A stretch of DNA of 26,840 nucleotides from assembly GCA_000151295.1 (NCBI GenBank), contig GG745333.1, positions 1,633,505 through 1,660,344 of the forward strand. The letters are read 5' to 3'. Each line of letters opens with the position of its first letter. The stretch's first letter is position 1. Origin of the DNA: Allomyces macrogynus ATCC 38327. Its lineage: Eukaryota > Blastocladiomycota > Blastocladiomycetes > Blastocladiales > Blastocladiaceae. A model generated the notes under the pieces. That model made no database searches. It saw nothing but the letters and a program-made list of their open reading frames with translations, and was not told where the DNA came from. Positions 1 to 9,599 of the stretch are shown piece after piece. The position numbers and the translations under genes were made by a program.

Positions 1-561
1 GTGTGCCGACGGTTAGGTATCGACATGTGCTCGAGCGACCGACGACGCGGCCGAGCAGACGACGTACGCTTAGAATCCCCCTCTGGACACGCGCGCGGTC
101 GGAACGTCCAGTCGCTCACCCGATCCTCCCCTCCTCACTCCACAGAGCCCCTGCGCTCACGCTCAAATCAACCGACCCCAAATCCACCAACGGCGCCTCC
201 TCAACCCCCTCCGGCGCCGCGACCACTGCGACCCCCGCGTCGGCCGCGACCGCGATCGACCTAAACGCGCCGGCGCTCTACAACGGCAAGCCCATCACCG
301 AGGTCCCGCTCGAGTCGTTCGAGGACAAGCCGTGGCGCCGTCCGGGCGAGGACATGACGGATTACTTCAACTACGGGTTCAACGAGGAGACGTGGCGGCA
401 GTACTGTGATAAGCAGCGCATGTTGCGCGAGGATCAGGTCGCACAGCGCCGGTTTGGAGTACGTTTGTTGAGTTGGATCTCGACCGTCTGCGACGAGGAC
501 ACGAGAGATACTGACTGATGGTTGTTGTCGTGTGTAGAATGCCGGGTGGGGCTTCGCCGGT

Positions 562-596
<35 letters not shown>

Positions 597-1920
597 GCCG
601 GGGATGCCGATGCAGCAACAACAAGGTGCGATGCACATGCGCCCTCCGATGCAGCAACAGCAACAGCCCGGTATGGCCGGGATGCGGCCCATGATGCAGC
701 CTGCCCAGCAGCAACAGCAAGTGCACGCGAGCCACATGCCCGCGAACATGAGCCATTTACCGCCGAATATGCGCATGCGCGACGTGCTGCCCAACCAAAT
801 GGGCATGCGTCCAGGCATGATGAACCAGCGGCCGCCGTTCCAGCAGCAACAGGGGCAGGAAGGCGGGCAGCAGTTGCCGAACGCACCCCGGTTCCAGGCG
901 CACCCGCACCATCCGAACCAACAGCAGCAGCCGGGGCAGCAAGGGCAACAGGCGGGCGTGCGGCCCGGTTTCGGCGGGGTGGGCGGGTTCGGACGCCCGC
1001 CGATGCGATTCGGACCGCAGGGTGGGTTCGGGCGCGGGTTCCCGCAGCACCAGATGCAGGGTGCGCAGGGGCCGCAGCGGCCACCGATGCAGGGCGGGTT
1101 CCCGGCGCAGCAACACGGTCCGGCGCAACAGGCGCAGCAGCAGTCGGGGATGCCGGGCCCGGGGCCGAATGCCGACGTGGACGAGTTTGGTCGCGCTCGG
1201 CAGCGGTACGTGATGACTTTGTCTCGTCGTTCCCCTTTTTTTTCACGTGCTCGTCTCACCATTTCGATCCACCGCTGCCGGACCTAGGATCCGGGGCGGA
1301 GGAAGGGAAGGGATTTGTGGCAACGGGGCACAAACCCTTTTTTCCAACCGCCCGGTGGGCGTTTCTCCAACCGCCGGCACCTTGGTCCGAAAACAGCGGA
1401 CCCCAATTTCGGGGATCCGCACGGGGCCCCGCGGATCCCCCGAAACGGCTCAAAACGCGCGAACCCGTCCCCCCCCGGGCTCGCGGCTCCAAGCTCTCGC
1501 TCGCGGTCGCGGTCGGGTACCCCCACCCGCCTTTTCCCGACCTCGTCGTCCCGCGGCGGGTCAGCGTCGCGCGACACGTCACGGTCGCGCGCGGACCGCA
1601 GCGAGCGGTCGGGTAAGAGTAGTAGCAGTAAGCGGGACAAGTCGCGCGATCGGGACCGGGATCGGGACCGCGACCGCGACCGCGAGCGGAGTCGCAGTCG
1701 GTCGCGGCGCGACAAGGAGCGGAGTTCGCGGGACAGGGACCGCGAGCGGGATCGGGACCGGGATCGGGATCGTGAGCGGGATCGGGACCGTGACCGCGAC
1801 AGGGATCGCGACCGGAAGGATAAGGAAAAGGACAAGGAGAAGGAGAAGGAAAAGGACCGGTCGGGCTCGCGCCGTGACCGTAGCCGGGATCGGAGTCGTG
1901 ACCGGTCGTCGCGGCGGTAG
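1..1920 (+). CDS. FIP1: Fip1-type pre-mRNA polyadenylation factor (5' partial)
   Basis: Fip1 is a subunit of the cleavage and polyadenylation complex in the nucleus; it tethers poly(A) polymerase. The conserved Fip1 motif is read at about 306-425 in frame 3: DKPWRRPG, then [12 protein letters not shown] and YCDKQRMLR. The upstream reading is Ser/Thr/Ala-rich. A likely acceptor (CCACAG, ending at 145) suggests an intron covers the window start, so the true start lies outside. A clear phase-0 intron spans 459-537 (GTACGT...GTGTAG). The next exon (538-1205) is Gln/Met/Pro/Gly-rich. A donor at 1206 (GTACGTG, phase 2) ends it. The last exon, ending at 1920, is an Arg-Asp/Arg-Glu/Arg-Ser-rich tail like that of animal FIP1L1. 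The acceptor is uncertain: 1287 gives the wrong phase, while 1301, 1310 or 1493 keep the frame, and 1493 gives the cleanest RS/RD tail. Identity is secure from the motif; the 3' exon structure is not. Confidence 0.85.
562..597 (+). repeat. CAA/CAG trinucleotide run coding polyglutamine
   Basis: Twelve consecutive Gln codons (alternating CAA and CAG) open the second visible exon of the Fip1 gene. The mixture of codons interrupts a pure repeat, which usually makes such tracts more stable. More short Gln runs follow to about 1145. Confidence 0.85.
1643..1818 (+). repeat. 6-bp-period minisatellite coding Arg-Asp/Arg-Glu dipeptides
   Basis: Imperfect hexamer repeats of the type CGGGAC/CGGGAT/CGCGAC encode the RD/RE repeats of the Fip1 C-terminal tail. 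A Lys-Glu/Lys-Asp stretch follows at about 1816-1857. Such charged dipeptide tails are known in FIP1L1-type proteins. The repeat is in frame throughout. Confidence 0.8.
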
Positions 1921-2341
1921 TCCTGTTTTGTCGGACGATTGAGTGTATTCCTTTTGATTTGCGTAGTTTGCACTGTCGCCTTGCAACGACATGAGTCCAC
2001 CGTGAGAAAGGAGAATGAACGAGCCTTGTTGAATGAACAAAATGGGAAGCGAGGCAGCAAAGGTAGAAACGGTCCTTGCTGCTGCATGAAACACACCTAC
2101 TGCGCTGAACACGGAAATAAGATATCATGGACACGGTACAAGCTGAAACCAAACCAAGCGAAAAACACGAAGTCCACACGAGGGCAAGCACGAAGTGATG
2201 GGCAATTGTGGGAAAACAAAAAAAAGGCGATGGGCGCGCGGGAACGAAAGAAAGCAGATGGACAAAAAACGGGGCGGCAAACCGCAAAAAAAAAAACAAT
2301 CAAAAATGACGCCGCCGCATCGCGAGCCGACACTCACTCGC
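1921..2341. other. Convergent 3' intergenic region
   Basis: About 420 bp lie between the stop codons of Fip1 (+) and the synthase (-). The stretch is markedly richer in A than its surroundings, with poly-A runs at about 2215-2225 and 2285-2298. On the minus strand these are T-rich runs just downstream of the synthase stop. It most likely carries both 3' UTRs and polyadenylation signals. No convincing gene was seen. Confidence 0.6.
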
Positions 2342-4171
2342 TTACGCGAGCTTGGTCGCCTTGGACCAGTCGTCGGAACTGATTTCCGGCAACGAGCCCG
2401 CAAAGTAGAGGTCGCACCCGAACGAATACCCGGACGCGAACCCAATGAACAAAATCAGGTAGAACGCGCCCCAGACGACCGGTACGACTTCGAGCAACCA
2501 GACCCACTTGCCCGGCTTGGGCGCGACCTTGACGGGATCGACGATCGGCACGCCAAACTTGGAGTAGTCGAGCCGTTCGCGGCGGTCGGCAGGGCCCTTA
2601 TCGGGCGAGAGCACGTAGACGATGGGCGCGGCAATCGACTGCACGTTGAGGAGCACGTAGAGCACCTGCGACGCGAATTGGAAGTTGTCCACACAGGACG
2701 TCGGGTTCCAGTGCGCGCCACGGTAGATGAGCGCGGCCAAGCCCAGCACGCAGTAGGCAATGTGGAACGAGCACTTGGCCAAATCCGACCCGAGCTCGCC
2801 AAACTCGCACCACCGCTTCTTGCCCTTCTTGGGCGCGGCATTCGTCACCTTGAACGAGGTGGCCTTGATTCCCGACATCAAAAACTTGCCGAGGGCGACG
2901 CACAAGTACGGCGCCATCCACAGGAACAGCTGGAAGTCGCGGTTGCGCGCGGTCATGGCGTCGGGCACATTCCAGTACATGACGTAGATGATGAGACGCG
3001 TGCAGAACAGGTACGGCACGAGCAAGAAAACGAGCGTCTGCGTGTTGCCGGCCATGACGGGCATGATCGGGAACTGCCAGAAGAGCGTGAGGACCGGCAG
3101 CACGGCAAAAATCACAATGCCGACCGGGATAATGTACGACAAACCGCACGAGAAGAACATGACGCGCTGGTGGAACGAGAGGCCCTTGGCAGTGAGCGGG
3201 TTGCGCTTCCACAGAATCTCGAGCGTGCCAATCGCCCACCGCTCACGTTGCCGCAACGCCGACCGCAAATCCGTCGGCACGAGACCGTACTGCAGCTTGT
3301 CGTTGATGTAGACGGTATGCCACCCGCGACCCATGAGCTTGATGGACGTGTCGAAATCCTCGGTCAAAGTGCCTGTCGACATGCCTCCGACTTCCTCGAG
3401 GGCCTTGCGGCGGAACACGACACCGGTCCCGACTGACGGCGCCGAGTTGCGCGTGTCGCGGTGCGGCATGACCACGTCGTAGAAAAACGCGCACACTTGG
3501 CCGAGCGGATCACCGTCGGGCACATTGTAGTAGGCCTGCGGGCACTGCACAAACGAGACGCGCGGCGACGAAAACTGCGCGAGCATGCGGCGCAGGTACT
3601 CGGGGCGAACCAACATATCCGCGTCGAGAATCCCGACAAACTCGCCGGTCGTCACGGTCATGGCATGGTTGATATTGCCTGCCTTGGCGTGGTGCGGGAC
3701 GCCCGGCGTCTTGACGCGGCGAATGTACCGCACGTTGGTGCCGTTCACGGCCTGCTCGTTCTCGACCCACTCGCGCAACGCGTCGTCGCCGCCATCGTCA
3801 CAGACATAGACCATGAACTTGTCGGCCGGGTAGTCTTGCCAGAGTGCGGCCATGACCGTGTCCTTGACGAGTTCGGTCGGCTCCTTGCAGCACGGGATGA
3901 AAATGTCCATGGTCGGCCATTCTGCGTGGTTCTCAACAGGCAAGATGGCGGGCCGACGGCGGTAGTCGCGCGTCCAGAGCATGTCGACGAACCACAGGAC
4001 CGACGACGTATAGAGCATGATCTCGAGTGATAGGAAGAGGTAGGGGATCACGTTGGTCGACTTGACGAGGTAGAGCTGCCAGGTGCGCCAGGACAGGTAG
4101 GTCCAGCCAATGCCCGTGACGAGCAAGGCGAACATGCACTGGCCCCACATGTTGAACGTGAGCAGAACCAT
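2342..4171 (-). CDS. Membrane GT2 cellulose-synthase-like (beta-glucan synthase) catalytic subunit
   Basis: The 609-residue single-exon protein reads as a processive family 2 glycosyltransferase that would polymerise a beta-glucan from a UDP-sugar and extrude it across the membrane. Two N-terminal membrane segments (about 10-28 and 40-63) precede the cytosolic GT-A domain. This has all four hallmark motifs: DDG (125-127), DAD (183-185), TED (270-272) and QRERW, i.e. QxxRW (308-312). About six hydrophobic segments follow (335-365, 379-400, 412-432, 468-484, 501-521, 556-580), and FKVT at 440-443 matches the BcsA-type gating region. No PilZ domain is visible, so bacterial-type c-di-GMP control is not expected. 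The start at 4171 has a strong Kozak context (GCCAAGATGG); the frame stays open upstream but reads as low-complexity leader. The product could be cellulose, mixed-linkage glucan or another beta-glucan. Two GH26 hydrolase genes lie next door, the nearer one divergent. Confidence 0.88.
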   Translation of the reverse strand: MVLLTFNMWGQCMFALLVTGIGWTYLSWRTWQLYLVKSTNVIPYLFLSLEIMLYTSSVLWFVDMLWTRDYRRRPAILPVENHAEWPTMDIFIPCCKEPTELVKDTVMAALWQDYPADKFMVYVCDDGGDDALREWVENEQAVNGTNVRYIRRVKTPGVPHHAKAGNINHAMTVTTGEFVGILDADMLVRPEYLRRMLAQFSSPRVSFVQCPQAYYNVPDGDPLGQVCAFFYDVVMPHRDTRNSAPSVGTGVVFRRKALEEVGGMSTGTLTEDFDTSIKLMGRGWHTVYINDKLQYGLVPTDLRSALRQRERWAIGTLEILWKRNPLTAKGLSFHQRVMFFSCGLSYIIPVGIVIFAVLPVLTLFWQFPIMPVMAGNTQTLVFLLVPYLFCTRLIIYVMYWNVPDAMTARNRDFQLFLWMAPYLCVALGKFLMSGIKATSFKVTNAAPKKGKKRWCEFGELGSDLAKCSFHIAYCVLGLAALIYRGAHWNPTSCVDNFQFASQVLYVLLNVQSIAAPIVYVLSPDKGPADRRERLDYSKFGVPIVDPVKVAPKPGKWVWLLEVVPVVWGAFYLILFIGFASGYSFGCDLYFAGSLPEISSDDWSKATKLA

Positions 4172-5971
4172 CTTGGCAGCGATGGGCGCGCGGGGTGCGG
4201 CGTGATGGCTGGTCGAGGTAGGCGGGGCTCTGGTCGGGTGGAGAGAGCGAGTTGGAGCCGGAGCAGCAAGGCAGGGACTGTGAGCACGGTTGGTCGCTGG
4301 AGAAGAAACGGGCTCGAGCGTCGATGCATCGGCCAGGACGCACCACGGGCAGGGAAAGGCGGGGTGCGCACGGGCAGGCAAGCGAGGCGGCGAGCGTGCA
4401 AGTGTGTCCCGTCCACTTGGCGTTGCGGGTAATCGGGCTCGAAGCGCCCGGTCAGGGACAGTCGTGTCGGTCTGACTCCACGGTGGCGCGATGGACCAGC
4501 AGCGTGGGCGCGTGTGGAGGGTGCGGGCGCGGCAGCGGCGTTGCAGCAAGTCGCAGACCGGCGCAGTTGCAGCGAGCTGGATGCGGTTGGTGTCGCGTTG
4601 AACACGGCGGGTTGCCGTTGGCGCGGGGGGTCGTGGGTCTGGTGGGATGGCGGTGCAAGGTGGTGGTGGTGGTGCAGTGCACAAGCAGCAGCCGCGGTGA
4701 AGTGGAAAAGGTCTTGGGCGGACGAGCCGGTCTCAAGAGAGGGCTGCGCGATCAGCAGCGTAGGATTGTGAGGCGTGCGCAATGCACTGCGGCTCGCCGC
4801 TCAAAGCGCGGGATTTTGGATGTCTTTCGACTGGATTTCTGGTGTTCTCTGGCAAAAGTGCAGGAGCTGCGGAAATCCTGACATGGATCTGCAAGAGCGA
4901 TCTCGCGCGCCATCCCGATCTTCAGGCACAGACGACGTGCAGGCAGCTTCCAACGCGAAACTTGCACCGCCATCAAAGCGGCGCTGACAACGGCACTCCT
5001 AACCGCGGATCCTCTCTGGGCGTAAAGCAAAACGCCCCTGCAACGGGCCGCCGCAGCGCGCCCTTGTGGTTCTGGCGGTTCGATTGTTGCGTACTTTCCA
5101 CTTGGCTTTCGGCCGCTGCGGTGGGTGCGGCTGGTTTGAGGCTGGGTTTCCGTGCGGGTTGTGCTTGAATGCTGGTTTTTGAGCTTGTTTGAGATCGGCT
5201 TTCCTGCTGGCAACGTTTTCATTTGAACAGCAAGCATGCCTGCCAAACTATCCCGTCGACCACCCCACCACTCCCACCGAACCCGACCCGACGTATCGAC
5301 GCCAGTCAGGACCACGACGACAGCAACGACGACGACGACGACGACGACCACCACCACTACCACCACCACCACCGTTGCTGCCCGCACTGCCAGCAGCCGC
5401 CACTGCGTTGCACCCGCGTTACCAATCACCCGACACCACTTTCGACTTGCTGCATTTCCATTCGCTTCCACCGCGCCGCATCCAGGCCCAACCTTGAAGC
5501 GCGCCGCTGCAAGTTCCATCGCTGCCATTGCCAATCCATCGGTGAGTAGCGCACGCACGCCACAGCGCGACACGACGCTACCGCAGCAAGCATTGGCAAG
5601 CAGCAGCAAACAGCACCAGCAGCAGCAGCGGCCTGGTCTCACTCTGCGCCACCGCTTCCCCGCGCGTGCTGCGGCGGCCCCGCGACATCGCGCTGCTCCT
5701 TGTCTGCCGGCCGTCACACGCGCGGGCTGCTCGTGCTGTTGCTTCTGCTGCTGCTGTTGCCATCGCTGTGGCTCTCCGGAAACGCATCGTCTGAGGCTGA
5801 CCGTGTGCCCGCGTCCTTGCCCCAGACTGCGCCCGCTATCCAGCTCCTCGACGCGCACCCGCTCCAACGTGCACCCGCTCCATCCCTTCCTCGCGTTGAC
5901 CTTTCGAGTCGCCGACCCGCTCCCGCTCCCCCCTTCCCGCGCCGCCGTGCCGCGTGCCCCTCGACGTCAAC
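4172..5971. promoter_or_regulatory. Shared intergenic region of the synthase (-) and first GH26 gene (+)
   Basis: About 1.8 kb lie between divergent start codons. The part next to the synthase is pyrimidine-rich on the minus strand, as for a 5' UTR. The part next to GH26 carries trinucleotide repeats and a strong donor-like site, GTGAGT, at about 5541-5546. That site may start a 5' UTR intron of the GH26 transcript; I could not fix its acceptor. Several long open frames here are repeat artefacts (poly-Thr, poly-Val, poly-Leu) and I do not call them genes. Confidence 0.45.
5311..5373. repeat. ACG/ACC trinucleotide microsatellite
   Basis: A run of ACG units passes into ACC units upstream of the first GH26 gene. 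It is open in several frames only because the repeat avoids stop codons. CAG/CTG-rich short runs follow at about 5600-5640 and 5735-5760. Confidence 0.8.
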
Positions 5972-7264
5972 ATGGGGTCCAAGGTCGTGCAAAAGACGCT
6001 CTTCTCGCTGTCGCTGCTCCTGACGGCCGCAGCCATTGTCTTCATCAATGTGCTGCTCTACTCGCCATCAACGCGCAAGTCGCTGCTCGGCGCCAACTAC
6101 ACTGTTTTTGGCGTGATTCCCGGCGCACCTGCCAAGCCGAGCGCTGGCACCCCTGCGCGGTCGCCCACCAACAACCGGCGCATTCTCGATCCGGCCGCGA
6201 TCAACGGCATGTACTTTGGCGCATCCATCGACTGGGAGGCCAAGGACGTGCCGCTCTCCTTCAACCAGCGCTTCGGCAAGCCGTTACCATTTGTGATGTA
6301 CTTCGCCAACATCACGACCAACGGCATGGCGCTCGTGAGCGAGCTCAAGTACATCATTGACGCGGTCGTGCGCGTCGATGGCGCGATTCTCGGGCTCACC
6401 GTCATGCCCATGGACCCACTCGAGCAGTTGTCGGACGCCGTCTACGACCAGCTCGGCCGCGTGTGTGCAGAAATCAACAAGAACGGGATCCCGGTCATGC
6501 TACGCTACGCGCACGAAATGAACGGCAACTGGTTCTCGTACGGCCAAGTGCCGACGGCCTACAAGGCCTCATTCATCAAGGCGACGAATGCCGTCAGGAA
6601 GTACACGAACCTGACGAGCATGGTATGGGCGCCCAACAGTCCGTCGGGCTACCCGTGGCTGGCCGCCGGGTCGGGCCCCAAGGCCAAGTCGCCCGATTTC
6701 ATTGCCATGGACACGAACCAGGACGGCAAGCTTGACTACCTCGACGACCCGTACACGCCCTACTACCCGGGCGACGACTACGTCGACTGGATCGGCTTTT
6801 CGGTTTTCCATTTCGGTAACAACCTTAACTCCAACACGATGCCCGTCGACGGCGAGTTCCGCGGCGTCATCCAGTACGTGGCCGGCACCGACAAGTTGGC
6901 GCCGACGTGGGATCTCTACACGCAGTTTTCGCAGGCGCGCAACAAGCCGTTTGCCGTCATGGAAACGGGTGCGGCCTACTACCCGAAGAACGTCAAGCCG
7001 GGCGACCCGACCGAGATGGACATCAAGCGCGCGTGGTGGAAGCAGGTCTACTCGACCGACACGTTGACGCGGTTCCCGCTCATGAAGCTCGTCTCGTGGT
7101 TCGACATTGCCAAGGAGGAACAGATCAATGGTGGCGAGACCGCGTCGTCGTTCTTGTACCGTGATTTCCGCATTAGCTGGGACAAGACCATCGCCGACCA
7201 GTTCAAGGCCGATTTGCCGCCGCGCGTCTTCTTCGAGGACGCACCCGAGGCGGCGCTGCATTGA
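5972..7264 (+). CDS. GH26 family glycoside hydrolase with N-terminal signal anchor (copy 1)
   Basis: The 430-residue intron-free protein belongs by motif to GH26, a family of endo-beta-mannanases and beta-1,3/1,4-glucanases with a TIM-barrel fold. The predicted acid/base is E182 in RYAHEMNGNWF, and the predicted nucleophile is E331 in VMETGA. Residues 9-30 form one hydrophobic helix with no obvious cleavage site, so a type II signal anchor with the catalytic domain outside the cytosol is likely. N-glycosylation sequons sit at N42, N113 and N213. A DTNQDGKLD loop (247-255) looks like a calcium-binding insertion, just before the YYPGDDYVDWIG segment. The start ATG has A at -3 and G at +4 and precedes the anchor by a few residues. 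It is divergent from the synthase and in tandem with a second copy, suggesting trimming or remodelling of the polymer made next door. Substrate cannot be told from sequence. Confidence 0.88.
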   Translation: MGSKVVQKTLFSLSLLLTAAAIVFINVLLYSPSTRKSLLGANYTVFGVIPGAPAKPSAGTPARSPTNNRRILDPAAINGMYFGASIDWEAKDVPLSFNQRFGKPLPFVMYFANITTNGMALVSELKYIIDAVVRVDGAILGLTVMPMDPLEQLSDAVYDQLGRVCAEINKNGIPVMLRYAHEMNGNWFSYGQVPTAYKASFIKATNAVRKYTNLTSMVWAPNSPSGYPWLAAGSGPKAKSPDFIAMDTNQDGKLDYLDDPYTPYYPGDDYVDWIGFSVFHFGNNLNSNTMPVDGEFRGVIQYVAGTDKLAPTWDLYTQFSQARNKPFAVMETGAAYYPKNVKPGDPTEMDIKRAWWKQVYSTDTLTRFPLMKLVSWFDIAKEEQINGGETASSFLYRDFRISWDKTIADQFKADLPPRVFFEDAPEAALH

Positions 7265-9599
7265 GCCGGCCGCGACCCGCGTGTCTTGTCAGCCCAAGTC
7301 TCGTTTCTTTTGGCGTGCTCGTATATTCCTTTATCCCGTCTCCGTTTTGTGACTGCTTTTGTTCGTTTGGTTTGTGAATCTCCATGATCTTGCTCTAGGT
7401 CGAGCTGTGGTCACTGACGCGCCGGCTTGCCCATCGCGCCTGGCCCACAAGTGTTCGTCGCCACCATTGTACCCATACATCTACGATTTTTTGCTCATTT
7501 TGGTGTCGGGCCAGTTCGGGCATGCGGTTGCTGTCCATGGATGGATCCAACGTGAATTAGCGATCGTCGCTGCTGTCTCAAAAATGACCGAGCCTCAAGC
7601 CCACTCCACTTGACGCCATCGTCGACCAACACAACTGTGACCGGAGCGCTTCACACCCATACCAGTCGGAAATAAACATCGTGAAGCAACCCCGGTGCAT
7701 GCTCGGCTGGGTTAGCACGCTCTTTGCCATCCCGGATTGATCTTCTGAAACCTGACCCCCTTCATGTTTCCACACCCATCAGCAATGTTTGTCAATTCGT
7801 GCCCGCGCTCTCCATCCACTTCGTGCCTGCGCTCTCCACCCGCGTTGCTCGCGCCAAAGATCCACAATGCGCGCAAGCTCGCGTCACGGTCAATCCAGGA
7901 TTGTGTGCAAAACGCCTAAGTTGTACGTCAATCTGAACCTCCTAATGAAGCACCAAACATACTGGCAAAAACAACAGTGTCGAACAGTGCGACTGTGCAT
8001 GTTGGGTGCAGAATCACGTTCATAACTTGACGCCTGAATATGAGCGCTCCCTTCGCCCGTTCGCGGACATCCGATTGTGCTGCCGCCCGCGCGACAAATG
8101 TTCAACCCTCACGAGTTGGATGATTGATGGCGGAATGTGCTCCACCATCGCTTTGGTACGTGAAGGACGTGAACTTTGGTCCGCGAACAACGTATTTACT
8201 GTTGCAAAGACATCGGGATCAAAAAACTCGTGGCATCCAAGTGCAAAGAACCAATTTTGCTCCACGAATCGCCATCCTGCTTTCCACGTAGTTAATATTG
8301 GCCTCGGCCCGACGACTAACCCTTGACCAAGAGCGATATCACGGGAAAAGACAAAATGAACCCCTTTCCCCAGCACAGCGCCCCAAGTGACCGGTCACGC
8401 GCGTTATGCTTTCGATAGTAGCGAGGGCCACGTTGCCAGCGTCGCGGTGGCCGCATTGGGGTTAGGGTTGCAATGATCATGCAGCTGATCCGTGCTGATC
8501 CCGGGCTCACGAGGACACACATCCGGCAGGAGGTGGAGACTCGTGTGCGCCAGCGGTCCCTATCAACCAACCAGGCTTCAATCGAAGGACACGCAGTTTT
8601 TCCATTTTCTATCCTTCCATCCAACTCATGACCGCTCGAAGAAAGAAAACACGTCGAACTGCACGCAATCGTGCGCGAATTTTTCCCTTGGGACCGCGAG
8701 ATCGCGGGAAGGGCTGACAATTACAAATGATTGGAGCGAACTGGCAAGCAAGCGGCGTGCGCGGCGCAGGTGTGCAGGACAGGTGCGAGACGCGTTTCCG
8801 AAAGCAGTAGGCGACAGAAGCCTCTTCCTGCGCCACCACTTGCATTGGACCCCCAGTGGACGTCTGCGGTGAAGGAAGACCAGCCGAATGCTCGCAAACT
8901 CCCGCTTTGGCGGTGCTCGCGTCCGCGCCGAGCATTGAGCGCCACCTTTCACCAGACCGTGAACGCGGTACCGAGGGCTTTCCTTACCGTCGATGACAAC
9001 GACCTAGTTTTGGGGGGAAAGGAAAAGTGGATCAGGGTTTTCTTTCGTTGCCAACCCCTGGGCCCTGTGGTGGGTGCCTCCCCGCAAAACCAGCCCTAAC
9101 TAACGGGGACGAGCGGCTTGTGCCGCCGTCAGGCGTCCTCCTCCGACGAAAAAGGGATCAACACGACGAGCATGCGGCCATCGACCTCTCTCTTGTCTCT
9201 TGTTGCGCTCCTCCCGCTGCGTGTCTGGCTTGCGCGAGCACCATCCCGAACGAAAACGAACACGGCCCTTTGCACCAGTTGCCCACCCGGCCCCCTCTCT
9301 CCCCGACTCAACGCTTCGCGCCACCACGACTGCCGTTCCGATTTTCATTGCGGATCCAGCACGCCGCGCTTCTCTCGTCCGTTGTCCGTCCACCCGCTCG
9401 CAAACGCTCCCGCCTTCTTCCGCCCGCCGAAACCGCCCCCATCACGTCGAATCAACAATCCTGATCACTTACCCCAGTGGCGCACTCCACGGCCAGAACC
9501 AGCAGCGACACACGCTTGGCATCACTTTGCTGTGGTCGCTCGCACCCGCTGATCTTGCTAGTCCCACCGTTTGCTGCGCTTGCTCGTTTGGCTGCCAAC
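7265..9599. other. Long intergenic spacer between the two GH26 copies
   Basis: About 2.3 kb hold the 3' UTR of copy 1 and the presumed promoter and 5' UTR of copy 2. Open frames here are short, and none shows family motifs or splices into a recognisable protein. The last 450 bp before copy 2 are C/T-rich, as for a fungal-type 5' flank. I saw no close similarity to the upstream region of copy 1, so the tandem duplication seems not to have kept the promoter. Confidence 0.5.

Noticed and set aside
434..1246. Long minus-strand open frame opposite Fip1
   Set aside because: Ala/Arg/Pro-rich shadow of the Gln/Pro-rich coding strand; it crosses a real intron and has no motif.
4172..4684. N-terminal extension of the GT2 synthase
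   Set aside because: The frame is open but reads as Pro/Ser/Thr/Ala low complexity, and the ATG at 4171 has a strong Kozak context directly before the first membrane helix.
4752..5867. 371-codon minus-strand open frame
   Set aside because: Its centre is a poly-Val run from the ACG/ACC microsatellite read backwards; no domain is visible.
5700..6023. Apparent secreted peptide with a Leu-rich signal sequence
   Set aside because: It lacks an ATG, the Leu run is a CTG repeat, and it runs into GH26 in the wrong frame.
5236..6360. 374-codon plus-strand frame with poly-Thr
   Set aside because: It is kept open by the same microsatellite and overlaps the GH26 coding region in another frame.
8459..8470. 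Telomere-like TTAGGG sequence
   Set aside because: Only about one and a half copies (GGGGTTAGGGTTGC); too short to be an interstitial telomere array.
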